Source: Monilinia fructicola
Lineage: Eukaryota > Ascomycota > Leotiomycetes > Helotiales > Sclerotiniaceae
Assembly: GCA_008692225.1 (NCBI GenBank)
Contig: VICG01000016.1
Location: 1,260,001 to 1,324,000 of the forward strand
Reading direction: 5' to 3'
DNA length: 64,000 bases
Shown in pieces: positions 22,795-37,330 of the stretch (position 1 is the stretch's first letter; every line of letters starts with the position of its first letter). The notes beneath the pieces were generated by a model, which had not been told where the DNA came from, searched no databases, and saw nothing but the letters and a program-made list of their open reading frames with translations. Made by a program: the position numbers and the translations under genes.

Positions 22795-24591
22795 TATACG
22801 TATATAATATATGCCTAGGTACATATACATACACATACATACCTTCATACCTGGCTACCTATATACATACTACCACCACCTACCTACCTATCTCTCTATT
22901 TACCTGCTCCATTTCAATTGCCTGTGACTGATAAATATATTCTCATCCTCCTCGTCCTCCTTGTCCTCCTCGTCCTCCTCCTCGTCCTCCTTCTCGTCCT
23001 CCTTCTCGTCCTCCTCCTTCTCCCTTTCCCTCTCCCTCTCCTCCTCCTCTACTCCCTCCCCCTCTTCCTCCTTCCCCCTCCCCCTCCTCCTCCATCATCT
23101 CAATCTCATGTCTTAGAAAATTCTATCAATTGCAGATCTAGATGTCCTCCAACCCAATAATCATGCGTGGGATAAGCTATGATGTGGCTGCCAACAATGT
23201 TGCACAGACGGAAGGTGGAGAGAGGACACCTCATTCGTCAATACGGGCATGTCTCTGCATATATCCTATCCGCATGTATGCATATATCCATGGATACCAA
23301 GCATCTTTTTTCCTGTGTGATGCAGCTCTTGGAGTCTTTGCCCCTCCAATGTTGGGTATACGGGGAAAGTCAGAAGCACGCTTGGTTACTCCAAGGGTCA
23401 AGAGTCAAGAGTCCGGAGGAAAAGAAAGGAAAAGAGTAAGTAAGCTTGCATGTCTAAAAGTGGTGTTGTGTTTTGCCCAATCCATTTCACATACATAAGT
23501 AAATAAGTAAATCTTGAATTCGATCAGTTGTTATTTGTTTATTCTGTATTGTTTTATTGTTTTCTTGTTTATCGTTCATTGTTCATTGTTCATCGTTCAT
23601 CGTTCATCATCTATTATCCATCATCCATCCATCATCATCCATCCATCTAACATCCATCATCTATCATCTATCATCAACTCAATATCCTTTGTACCTCTTC
23701 ACTACACTTCTCTCCACTTCACTTCATCTCACATCTATCACATCTACCACATACCTACTGAACCCCTCATCCATTCATACAAAGATCACTCTCATCCCAT
23801 CTCATCTCATCTCATTTTGATATCAATATCAATATCAATCTCAATCTCAATCTCAATCTCATCCATCTCTCTATTCCCGTCTCGTCAATCATTCCTTTCT
23901 TCCTTCTTCCTTGATCGATAAGCTTCTTATCATTTATCAGCCTCATTCATATATGACGACACAACAATCGTACTGCACTTGATATTTGATCATATTCTAT
24001 ACACCTCCAGGGCTCATCTATCACACACATCACCCCATTCATGCATCGTTGTGAAGTATCAAATCAAAGTTGTTGCTTCTCAAAGATTTTCAAAAGGAAG
24101 CATCGAGAGATAACATCTGCTTCAGCATCTGCTTTAGCATCTGCTTTATCAAAGGAAGGATTCGTTATCAGAGCATTATTTCGAAAAAGGTGTGTATGAT
24201 CAAGATATTCTTTCCTTTCTCTACTCATCTCATCACAATATCTATACATTCTCGCTTTGTATTTCTCCATGACTCCTTCTCTTGATCAGTCATTTCACAG
24301 TTTGGTAGTTTCCATACAATCCAATGCCTGGACATGCAGACAAAAACCAAGAAAACTCTTAATCTTCTACTTATCTTGAAATTCTTTCAAAATTCTGGAA
24401 TCGTCATTTTATCTTCTACTGCTACTGCTACTGCACTTGTCCTTCCATTGACCATTCCCATTCACGCTTTTCTGCCTCCACCCGGACGTACTTCTTTATC
24501 TCCATGGAGCAGTGGTAGATTTCTTCTCTTTACTTGCTTTTCAACCCTTCATTGAACAGAGTAATGACAACCTGCAGAATACTAGGACAAT
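22543..24591. other. Upstream region of the CBM protein gene, rich in low-complexity tracts
   Basis: After the AT island come TA and TACATA tracts (22750-22860), a CTCCTCGTC polypyrimidine array (22944-23096), CATC-rich tracts (23580-23660) and an ATCTCA array (23820-23860). No gene with recognisable product is found. The polypyrimidine and CATC blocks resemble extended fungal promoter/leader sequence for the plus-strand gene at 24592. Confidence 0.5.
22944..23096. repeat. CTCCTCGTC polypyrimidine array
   Basis: Nearly pure pyrimidine strand made of CTCCTCGTC and CTCCTT units. Confidence 0.9.
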
Positions 24592-27500
24592 ATGGCAGAT
24601 ACAAAATCCAAAACATCCGTCGTCATTAAATATTCCAGACCAGGAGCGGCTCCTCCAATATATCTCGCTGGTTCCTTTCCTCAATCAGTATGGCAACCCC
24701 AGGAGATGGAATATACCAATGAATCAAAGGATCACTACGTATTTTCAAAAGCAGTGGAAGTCGAAGAGGGTAAAGAATATCAATACAAATTCAGAATTGG
24801 TGATGGAGATTGGTGGATGTCAGATGAAGATGCACCCATTGGTATGTTTCCTTCCCTTTCATCTTTTTTCTTCCTCACCTCACCCCTCAAATCTCACCAT
24901 CTTCTCTTTTCTTACCTCGATTTTTGATTATCCCCAGGAAGGGAGATTGCTATTCACTTTACAAATCTTACTGTGCATGGTTGAAATGATTTAATGTTAC
25001 GGGCATTTGACTAATATTATCATTTTTCTAGTTACCGATGACATTGGGAACCGAAATAATCTTCTGACCGTCCCCGTCAAACCCTCCTCTTCACCAGCAA
25101 AGTCTGTCTCCCACGAAAAATCATTGGAAGAGAGAATTCTACTCCTCGCACAATACCAGATCTTGATACCAAAGAGGTTGAAATGGAAAACTCCATTGAG
25201 TCATCTCAGCATTCTGCGACGGAATCTGGAGATAAGGTGTCGGAAATCCCACATCAAGAAGCATCAGTATCAGCAACCAACTCTACCTCCATTATCCCAG
25301 GCAGCGAGGGTGAAGTCAGCTCAGAGAAAACTGAAGCGGCACATGGCACATCACTACCTGAGGGTCAAAGCGACCATGCAGTTGAGCCAGAAAAGGAAAC
25401 TCCAGTGAAAGAAGTCGACTTGTCTAGCGTGCCAGTTGAAGAGCTTGAAGTTTCAAACAGTGGTGTTGACGAACCAGAAAGTTTGAAATCACATGCTCAC
25501 CCGGAGACTACCGAAGAATCGAAGTCGACAACCACAGAGCTCCCTGATTTCAAACCAACTTTCGCCACTCAAGAAGCAAGTGAGATATCCAAGGAGTCTC
25601 TCGACGAACAAAATGCGGTAGCACCTAAGGAGATTGTAAATAAAGATGCCGATGAGGTGCACCATGTCGAGACTAGTACCAACAAGGATGACATCGTTGA
25701 ACAACAACAAGAGCCTATTCCAATCGCCTCGGAGAAGTTGGATAAAGATGCCGGTGAGGTGCACCATGTCGAGACTAGTACCAACAAGGATGACATCGTT
25801 GAACAACAACAAGAACCCGTTCCAATCGCCTCGGATAAATTGGATTTAGAGAAAGAATCACTTGCTGTTGAAGATGGAGTAAAAGAAGACACTGCTACAA
25901 AAGATGAAGTCACTGGGCACAAAGAAGAGCTCGCTCATATTGCTGTCGAAGAGCCAGAATCAAAACAAGAACCACCACATGCCAGTGAGATCGAGACAAG
26001 AGAGGAGAGTGATGCGAATAAGGTTGAAACTCTCGAACACCAAGAAGATGTTACCCCAATCACTATCGAAGAGCCGCACTCGAATCAAGAAGCTCACGTC
26101 ATCAAGACAAACGAAGAACCTGTTCTTGTTCCCGCCGAAGAACCAAAATCCAAGCAAGAACTACACGTTGATGAGAGTGAGATAAAAGAAGATCCCATCC
26201 CAACTCACATTGAAGAGCCAAAATCAGTTCAAGAACCACTTACTAGCGAAGGTAAGGCAAAAGATGTAACCGAATTCGAGACAAGTAAAGCGCAAGACTC
26301 TGATATTCCCACCGCGAACCCAATCCTCATTGACGAAAGCATTGAAACTCTGGTCCAGGAGCTCGAGAAAGAAGTACCGCCAAGCTCTGAGATTAGCACT
26401 TCGAATCCAGTACTTCCAGATGATAACATTGAAGGTGTAGTGGAAGAACCCAGCTCTACCGAACGAGTAATTGTCCAGGAGACCGGTACCACCTCAAAAC
26501 ATGAACACACAATCGCTGAGCCGATTGAGGTCGAGGAACCCGATGAAAATGCCGCCTCTGTCAACGACACCGTCGCTCAAGAAGATGATAGCTCCAAATC
26601 AATCGATGTTGAAGAAATCTCCACAATTGAGATACCAGCTGATGAGACAATCGATGTACTAGAATCAAACCATGAGATCAACCCTACCAGCAAACAAAGC
26701 CTCGACCAAGAGAGTGTGGATCAAAACAAATCCGATGAATCCATTGAGATCACGAAAAACACTCCAGAGACCAATGAACAAGCAAGTATTCCATCCGAAG
26801 TTGTCTCGGCACCAATTGTAAACAGTCGAAAAAGTTGATTCCGAACCACGCCATGGTGATGATTTCGGAAGTGATGCTACAGTTGCCCAAAAAGATGCGC
26901 ATGCGTTACATGCCAATGATGCTGTACCTGATCAGATCACCATTAGACAACAAGCAACCACGCCGGAACTCGCTGATGTTGCTGCTGAGGTTGCGGACGC
27001 TGCAGAATTGCTTGATGAAGCACCACCAACTCCCCCCATGTCGGACAAGGAAGCTGGTGAGTTTGGTTATAGACGACTCTCGCATACGCCAATTCCTGAA
27101 GTTGCAGAAACTGCTGCTGAGGTGGCTGATGTCGCAGCTCAAATTGACGAAAATTTTAAGGTATGTGATTATCTTTGTTTTAATGACAAGTTTGTGGATT
27201 ATTAACTTCGTTCACAGCCAACTGTAATTCAACTACCAACCCCCAATCCAGACACTGTCTCACGCGGCCTTGATGGCCTAGAGCGTGATTTGGACATTGA
27301 AACACCAGCCGAGGAGCGAGCACCACTTTTTGCACATGAGTGTGGTGGCCCCCCAACCGCCGAAGATCGAGCTGAATATGAGCGCGCCCAGAGTCGATCA
27401 TCCATCCCGGGACCAATGTTTAGAGAGTTCGATCCAAATGACCCTAGCCTTGAACCTTTCCCCAGCAATTTCAATCAAATATTGGAGCATGTTCGTAGAC

Positions 27501-28536
27501 TTGAAAATCAATTAAGCGAGGATCAGACAGATGTTGAAGGAAATCCACTTTCACCTGTTGCCACGAATGGAAATCGTCATGCAGAGGTAGCCGACTTCCC
27601 AACACCATCACTTCAACCACTCGAGCATGAAAGCTCCCCATCATTGTTACCAATTGTAGAAGAGAATGCCGAGGGTGAACCGGAATCCGAGTTAACTGCT
27701 CTACCCCCTAGCATGGAGAAGTCACAAAGTGACGGGAACCTTTCGGATGAATCAAAGGACTTTGGTGGACAAGCAACTGGAGCAGACGACGCCGAAATTT
27801 CAGAGAGAGCTTTCTCAAGACTCGATATCTCAGCTCCCATCAATCAGAGCTCCCCGAAGCTCATCACCTAGACGCCCAGCCATGAAACTTGCCGAAAATC
27901 CAAGCAAGCTTCATCCAGTCCTCCCAACCTTACCTCCAACCCCCTTTGTCGAAAACAAATCACTCAATCTCGAAGGAAGTGCTCAAGGTAGTCCTAATGC
28001 AGAAGAAGGCAGGAATAGCCCAACGATTACTGTCCAACCTGCAACTCCAGCGGCGAGTGTTAACACAGAGGCCACTGATTCTGTTCCTCGAGAGAACGCT
28101 GCTAAAACGACATCATTTGCGGAGGAGAGTGGTGATTCTCAATTAAGGGCTCGCAAACAACCAGCATCCAATGTACCCGATAGATCCATCACGCCATCTT
28201 CGATGCGCTCCGCCGGTAATGACGCCAAATCCCGCAACTTCCTCCGGGCATTCTTTTCAAGTTGTTTTTGTGGATTGGATTGGAGGACTTATTAGGAAAT
28301 TATGTGGTGGCGGACGTCACACGTAAGGACATCTTCCATTGGACTCGATCTTTCCTTATTTTTCTCTACATGATACCCTTGAGTCTTTGTTATTCATTTG
28401 GACTCGCATCAAGCTGATCGGTTGCCTTGACATGAACATTAGGCTTTTAGCCGTGCCTGCACTCCTCGTCGTCGTTACTGCACCCATCCTGTACTTCTCT
28501 GGCCTGGCCAATTTTGGTTTTGGTCTTACGTCCTGA
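24592..28536 (+). CDS. Long acidic protein with N-terminal AMPK-type glycogen-binding domain and C-terminal membrane anchor
   Basis: The start gives a carbohydrate-binding module of the AMPK-beta type: VVIKYSRPG, YLAGSFPQSVWQPQEM, then YQYKFRIGDGDWWMSDEDAP, interrupted by a 190-nt intron (24842-25031) and completed by VTDDIGNRNNLLTV. A very long Glu/Ser/Thr-rich disordered region follows, with an exact 34-residue tandem duplication (25642-25845). Two Ala/Glu helical segments (ELADVAAEVADAAELL, then ETAAEVADVAAQID) lie just before and after PPTPPMSD. Introns are also at 27161-27217 and 28323-28442. The end reads VFVDWIGGLIRKLCGGGRH, then a hydrophobic helix LLAVPALLVVVTAPILYFSG. Frame changes lie near 25080-25170, 26820-26822, about 27850 and 28254-28257. 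It could tether glycogen or another glucan at a membrane; function is inferred from domains only. Confidence 0.7.
25642..25845 (+). repeat. 102-bp in-frame tandem duplication inside the CBM protein gene
   Basis: Two adjacent 102-bp units (from 25642 and 25744) encode 34 residues each, starting KDADEVHHVETSTNKDD and KDAGEVHHVETSTNKDD. They differ at only a few bases, so the duplication is recent. Confidence 0.95.
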
Positions 28537-29110
28537 ACACATTGCGTGTTTGCTTTCAACGGATCATGTTTATATTTCGAGCATTATTTTTTGGAGTGAA
28601 TCGAGGGAATAATGAAGGGGTGAAGTGGATGAGTCTGGTGGGTGATGAATGAAATGGTATTTGGTGATGCAATCAATTATTGATGGATTTCGATTGTGGG
28701 TGGAGGGGGGGAGGGGAGGGGAGGCTTTCTTCCAAAGGGCATGGTATTTACAAGATTGCATTGCATTGCATTACATTACACAGTATCTTAATGTTCTTGA
28801 CCTTTAGTACTTTGGTATTAAAGTACTAGGTAGTTTAGAACAAATGAAAAAATCAAATGAAAAGAATTAGCACAAGGATGCATGGATGTTCACGTACAAT
28901 TTATAGGGAATTAACAAATATGGTTTTTCAGAGTCATTTGAGGTATAATGAATAAAGCATAAAGTATAAAGTTTGAAGAGAAGCATTTTTTTAAATATAG
29001 AAATTTGGAGGAGCACGCACGAGTGAAGAATTGATGGGAATTTATCCGATAATGATGGATGGGTGAATGGTTGGATGATTGAATGGATAAATGTTATGTG
29101 GTCGATAACC
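28537..29110. other. 3' flank of the CBM protein gene
   Basis: No gene supported. Contains a short ATTGC pentamer run near 28755-28780 and drifts to AT-rich. Confidence 0.45.
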
Positions 29111-30811
29111 TTACGTGGTATTGTTCTTTCAGACAATCCCATGCTGAAAATCAACGGGAAAAAAAAAAACACGAAATTAACATCCCATCCTTTAAAAATC
29201 ATAACACATTAACGAATTGATTGAAATTTTTTTTTTAAAAGAAAAACTCTTATGATATAAAAGAAAAGCTTTTTAAAAATAATCTTTTGTATATTTTCAT
29301 TTTGAAAAATTATTCTTTTGTCTATTACGTCAAAGGGAGTTGGGAATATATATAGTTATATTCTGTTTTGTATTGTATTATTAATACCTTATTTAGCTTT
29401 TGATGTATCGAGTTTGGCTATTATTATAGAGAGATTAAAAAGTTGTATTAAATGAAGCGTTTGGTTTTATATAATGAATCGATTTTAGCTTGGGATTATT
29501 TTATTATTATTATTTATTATTATAAAAGCTTTTTAAAATAGCGAGAAAAAAGTTATAATAAATATCGCGTATTTAAGTATATAATATCTCATTACGCTTA
29601 CCTTGGTTTAAGGCTAGCTTAAACTAAGAGATACTATTTATAAAAAAGATGTTTTTGATTTTTTTTTAATTATCTAATGTTCATTATTTTCGCTTTAGTA
29701 TATTATTATAATACTAGCTTAAACTAAATAAAAACTAATATATAGAAAAAATCTTTTAAAAATCTTTTTTTTTAACTTTTTTATTTTAATTATTTAATCT
29801 TTATTACTTTGTTTTAGTATATAATCGTAATTAAAAGTATAATGATTTTTTTATTAAATATAATTATATAAGTAAAAAAATCGATTTATATTTTTTAAAA
29901 TAGTAATTATTTGATTATAGAGATTTATTATAATTTTATATTATAATTTTTTTTTCTTATATTATTATTATGATATTAATAGAAATTATAAATAATAATA
30001 AAATTAATTAATATATTTTATTTATAATTATATTATCTTAATTACTTTTATTAATAATATTACTTTTACTAATATATTAAAACTATTAAATCTATCATCG
30101 TTAATTTCTTTCGTAGTAATCGTTATAAATATATTTTATTAAAATATTATATATAATAATAATTCATTTTAAAATATATTAATTATATAATACTTTTATA
30201 AGTATATTTAATAAAAGTTTATTATACTTTTTTTTATTATAAAGAACTTTTTTAAAATTAATAATAATAAATAAAATTAAATAAGAATTAATATATTATA
30301 TAAAACTAAATACTTTATTTAATATACTCTTTAATTTCTATATAATTAATAATTAAATTGAAATTATTAGAATTTAAAAATATAAATAATATAAAATAAA
30401 ATGAAATAAATAAAAGTACTTTATTAAATACTTTTTAATATATAAAAAAGATATTAATATTTAGGAATTTTAATATACTTATAAATTATTTTTAAATCTT
30501 ATTATATTTTTAAGTATTTTTTATATTATTTTATAACGATCTTTTTAGAAGAAATTAATAAGTATAAAGCTAATAGCTTTAATATATTAATAAAAGCGAT
30601 ATTATTAATATTATTAATAAAGGTAGTCAAAATAATATAATTATAAATAAAGAATATTAATTAGTTTTAATAAAGATTAGTTTTATTACAATCTATATTT
30701 TCATTAATTCTTTAACTTATTATAGTATTTTAAAGATTAAATATTTATAAATATATCTTACGTTTTACGATTGATTTTTAGCCCGGCATTAACCGGAAAC
30801 AACGCCAGGTA
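29111..30811 (+). mobile_element. RIP-degraded TIR element, island 4 copy 1
   Basis: The right end (30772-30811) is a clear copy of the family terminus: TTTTTAGCCCGGCATTAACC then AACAACGCCAGGTA. The left end at 29111-29154 (TTACGTGGTATTGTTCTTTC ... GCTGAAAATCAAC) is a weaker match and is tentative. The interior is AT-rich, without frames, and is homologous in several blocks to 31000-31860. Confidence 0.6.
30527..30720 (+). repeat. Shared internal segment R, copy 2
   Basis: Contains AAGCTAATAGCTTTAATATA and the ATAATATAATTATAAATAAA and TTTTAATAAAGATTAG words of copies 1 and 3. An inverted version lies at about 30000-30140 in the same island. Confidence 0.75.
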
Positions 30812-31905
30812 CCGAAAACAAAATTCATATTAAATCTTTGAAAATTTATAATAAATCAACGAGTCTATTTGATATTTTAAGTAAAACTTTAGAATATTAA
30901 GAATTACAAAAATTAATGTTTTATATATTTAATCTTTTAGAAATCAAAGTTTTATAATATATAAAAAAAGTTTAAAAGATATATTATTTTATATTACCTA
31001 TATTTCAACCTTTAATAAATCGAATTTAATAATTATTATTAGAAAGCAAAAAAGTTATATTAAATAAACTAGTTCATAATATATAATATACCTATTTTAA
31101 CTTAGTTTCATTTATTATTATTAGATTTATAAAAGCTTTTTAAAATAAAAATAAAAAAGTATAATAAGTTTTTATTATATATAATACTATTAGCATTATA
31201 TTATCTATTAACTAGAATAAAAATTATTACTATATATAATGTTTTAATAAAATATTTTATAGTTATAGTTTAAGCAAAAAATATTATAATATAATTTATA
31301 ATAAACTTATATAATAAAATATTTATTATTTAAATAATTACAAATCAATTTTTTTACGTATAAGTTCATATATAATAAAAAATAATAAATATAATATATT
31401 TTACTTAAGAATTAGATATATTAATAATTTTCATCTAAATCAATAGATAATAAAATACTTTTATTATTATATATAATAAAAATTTAATATACTTCTTTCT
31501 CCTTCTCTTAAAAAGTTTTTATAAATTTAATAATAATAAATAAAATTAAATTAAAATAAATATATTATATAGAATTAAATACTTTATTTAATACAATTTT
31601 GAGTTTTTATATAATTAATAGTTAAATTAAATTTATTAAAGTATCAAATATAAGTAATATAAAATAAAATAAAATAGTATACTTTTTTAAACTCTTTTTA
31701 ATATATAAAAAAAACATTAATCTTTAGAAATTCAAAATGCTTATTATATATTTTCTAACTTTGTAATATTTTAAAGCATTTTTCATTTCATTTAGTTTAT
31801 TCGTCGATTTATTATGATTTTCTAAAGATTAAATATATATAAAAATACATATTTCGTTTTTCGGTTAATTTTTAGCCCGGCATTGACCCAAAACAACGCC
31901 AAGTA
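30812..31905 (+). mobile_element. RIP-degraded TIR element, island 4 copy 2
   Basis: The right end (31864-31905), read on the minus strand, matches the left end of copy A (5350-5391) at 41 of 42 positions. Blocks at 31040-31160 and 31530-31745 match 29410-29550 and 30260-30480 of the preceding copy in the same order, so the two lie head to tail. A separate left terminus for this copy is not visible. Confidence 0.65.
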
Positions 31906-32529
31906 GAGAGATTAGATTAGTATAGACATGTCAAAAGCCATTGATTGGTGTGTATGGATGGATGGATGGATGGATGGGTGGCTGTGGCTGGCTTATCACC
32001 GTTGAACTTTATACATGATTGATTGATTGATTGACCGACCGACCGACCGACCGACCGTACGGTATACGAAAGGTGTGGTGTGGTGTGTAGTGTACTACTG
32101 TAGTGTGGTGTAGTTAGTGTGTGGTGTACTAGTAGTGTACTGTGGTTGTGATAACGGAGTATGCCGTCAATCAATCGTATTCCGTATGCGATGCGCATAG
32201 GGATGCGTATACGGGGTACGTACTGTACTGTTGTATTTGGATGCGAGGGACGGGGTGGGGGAGAGAGGGGGGAAGAATGAATGGATGGGATGGGATGGGA
32301 TGGGATGGGAATTATGGACATTATGGGATACTGACTGTATGGTACAGTATTGTTTATGGTTGATGTTGATGTTGATGTTGATGTTGATAAGAGGCGAATG
32401 CGGAGGGTTGGTGGATGGACGGATGGATGGGTGGGGGATGGAATAAATAGATAAATATACCGAGACTTTAATTTTTTAAGTGTATGTATGAGTCGGTGAT
32501 GGATGGATAATTATTATATATACTTAGGC
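31906..32529. repeat. Low-complexity spacer
   Basis: Successive GGAT, GATT/GACC, GTGGT, GGGAT and GATGTT tracts with ACGGAGTA at 32153-32160. No gene. Confidence 0.6.
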
Positions 32530-33240
32530 GGGTTTTAAAAAAGGTATATATAGATATAAAACTTATAATCATTCAACGAAACCTTGATAATATTTTATAT
32601 AATCTTTAAGGATTATAGATTTAGTATTTTAATACTTATTATAAGAGTTATATATATTATAAAAATGGATTTTAAAAGAATACTAGTATTAAAAAGTTAG
32701 TAATTTTAGAAAATCTAATAATTTATTACTATATTAATTTAGATCTTGACGATATTAAAATTCTAAAAACTAGAATTATTAAAAAAAAATACACTCTTTA
32801 AAGTTTTCTTAATAATTCTTAGAATTTATTATTGTTTATTAAATTAATATTAATATATAATAATATAAAGAAGAAAGCTTTTTATTTTTAAAGATAAATA
32901 TACTTATATAATTAAAATAAGCGAATTTATTATTTTAAAAACTATAAACGATTTTATATTTTTTAACTTTATTTATATATATCTTAAGTATAAATCGAGA
33001 TATTAAGATTTTAAAATATAATATATATAAAATCTAGCTTTTATTCTATCTCTTAATATTAAAATAAATCTCTATTTATTACTATTATTTTTTAAGTAGT
33101 TATAGATCTTTTTATAATATTAATGTTTTACTTTAAGTATTAAAATACTAAATCTATAATATCTTATTTTTTTTATTTTATTAAGGTTTTAATAAATAAA
33201 TAATTATAAGTTTTATATTTTTATACGCATCTTTTAATAT
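32530..33240. mobile_element. Element D: ~110-bp inverted repeats around an AT-rich core
   Basis: The left arm (about 32530-32645) contains ATAAAACTTATAATCATT and later GATTATAGATTTAGTATTTT; the right arm (about 33130-33240) carries the inverse of both, in inverse order. The arms differ from the family A-C terminus, so this is a separate foldback-like element. Confidence 0.65.
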
Positions 33241-33344
33241 TCCTTTAAGTAAAATAAATTAATTATTTATTTAAAGTATTTAAAGGTATTATAAAAATAT
33301 ATAGAATATTTATATTCTTATAGTATAAGTATATCTATTATAAG

Positions 33345-33545
33345 TATAATAATCGTTATAGAAGAAGTCGATAATAATAAAGCCGATAATCTTAATATAA
33401 CGTTATTATTAATAATCTTAATATATTAATAAAAGTAACGTTATTTATATTACTAATATTATTAGTAAAAGCGGCTAATATAGTATAATTATAAATAAAG
33501 AATATTGGATAATTTTAATAAAGATTAGTTTTACTACGATCTACG
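33345..33545 (+). repeat. Shared internal segment R, copy 3
   Basis: Contains GTCGATAATAATAAAGCCGA, ATAATTATAAATAAAGAATA and TTTTAATAAAGATTAG, matching copies 1 and 2. Confidence 0.75.
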
Positions 33546-33574
33546 TTTCCTACTAATAAGAGTCTTTTATTAAG

Positions 33575-35534
<1,960 letters not shown>

Positions 35535-37330
35535 ATGTCACGATCGTCCTCACCGCGATATGATCCCCTCCCTCGAAACTCCATCGATGCCAATGAATAC
35601 ACCTACGAATTCAAAGATAAATCCGCTTCTTCGCGACGCGTGGCGTCGAAACTCCTTCGAGCCTTTAGGAGAATCTGTAAAACCTACATACATCCTTTTA
35701 TCTCTCATCCTATTTCTGTGTTGGCAAATCATCTTCAATGCGAGTTATACGAATCCTCCGAAATTCTCCATCCCGACTGAGGAAAAGGTGTTTTATCGCG
35801 GCCAACATCGTGGATGAGCAACTGATCGATGGGTTCTGGGGTGATAACTTAGTTGCGCTGGTGGAGGCGATTGGAAAGGAGAGGGTTTTCGTTAGTGTGT
35901 ATGGGGACCTAAAGATGCCTTGAAGAGATTGAATGAGAGGTTACCTGGTGTGCCGAAGAAAATTGTCGCAGAGGTGGATGATTCGATTGATCTTTCGACT
36001 CTACATCGCATTACCTTGCCGAGTGGACAGACGGGGGTGAAGAGGATTGAATATTTGGCTGATGTGAGGAATAAGGCTTTGGATCCAATTACGTCAGGGA
36101 ATGTGACGGAAAAGTATGAGAGGGTGCTCTTCTTGAACGATGTTTTCTTTGAAGTCGAGGGGGCCATGAGGTTGTTGTGGGGTACGAATGTGAATGAGGA
36201 GGGAAAGGCGGAGTATAAGGCGGTTTGTGGTGCTGATTTTATCACGAGCTGGAAATATTATGATACGTATGCTACGAGGGATACCGAGGGTTATAGCATC
36301 GGTGTGCCGATTTTCCCATGGTTTGGAGGAAAGGGAGAAAGTACTAGTCGGAATGATGTTTTGGCTGGAAAAGATGCAGTCAGAGTTAAGAGTTGTTGGG
36401 GCGGTATCGTGGCTTTCGATGCGAGGTTTTTCCAAAAGGAAATTGCAAATACCACTTCCGCGAGTCCGCAAAAAAAGGAACCAGAAGCCTCGGATCATGT
36501 TGATAAGCCTTCCACCTCAGTCGCAGAACTTCCCCTCAAATTCCGATCCGAGCCAGAATCATTTTGGGATTCTTCAGAATGCTGTCTCATCCACGCCGAT
36601 ATTCTCGCTACACCCGATTTCCCGGATTTTACTACGAACACCAATGAGGATTGGGGTGAGGGTATCTTCATGAATCCTTTTGTGAGAGTGGCATATGATA
36701 AGAAATCATTCACCAATATTAAATATGCGAAGAGAATTGAGAGATTATTTGTGCCATGGCAAGCAATCATCAATCATTTTGCTCATTTACCACGATTTAA
36801 TGATAGGAGAGAGGAGAGAGAGGGTGATATTGTACGGGATAGATTATGGATTCCTAACGCGTTTACGCCGGAACAAGAAAAGGCTATGATTGATTTACAA
36901 AAGGATTTTGGTGGAAAGTATGGAAGTGCTCCTAAATCTGCGGATGGCAAAAAAACAAGAAAGGAGAGATTTGGGTGATGAAGATTCTACCTGGCAAGGG
37001 TTTGATTCATTGCAGTATTCATCAGCTTCATCATATTTTTCGGCTATCGTTGGAGGTCTTAAATCCCGTGCTCAAATTTCTCGACCATCGAGAATCATGC
37101 ATGCGAAAAGACAGATGACTCCAAGCGAGGGGGCGATAGCAAAACCAAAGGGATACTGGGAGAAAGAAGGACATTATGTGGATTATGAGCGGGTGGCGAG
37201 GAAGGGGGGGTATTGTGGAGTTAGGCAATTGACGATGTTGAGGGAGGGTGTTATTGGGGTTGGGGGAGAAGGGGTGGGGAAAAATTTGAGGGGTGAGGTA
37301 CCTCCTAGAGAGGATGTTGGGAGAATCTGA
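35535..37330 (+). CDS. GT69-type glycosyltransferase (CMT1-like alpha-1,3-mannosyltransferase)
   Basis: The chosen start gives MSRSSSPRYDPLPRNSIDA, a cytosolic tail, followed by a membrane helix ILLSLILFLCWQIIFNASY, the type II topology of Golgi glycosyltransferases. The lumenal part has FIAANIVDEQLIDGFW, then RVLFLNDVFFE (likely metal/nucleotide-sugar binding region), CGADFITSWKYYDTYATRD, KSCWGGIVAFDARFF, SSECCLIHADI and NPFVRVAYD, all landmarks of the cryptococcal mannosyltransferase family. The end has a GGYCGVRQLTMLREG segment. Four frame corrections are needed: near 35680, an extra T at 35791-35794, a missing G at 35903-35906 and an extra A at 36949-36955. Stop is at 37330. It probably adds mannose to cell-wall or secreted glycans from GDP-mannose. 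Confidence 0.8.

Noticed and set aside
24334..24555. Hydrophobic 73-residue frame upstream of the CBM gene
   Set aside because: Lies in the CT-rich leader; no splice site joins it in frame to the CBM exon.
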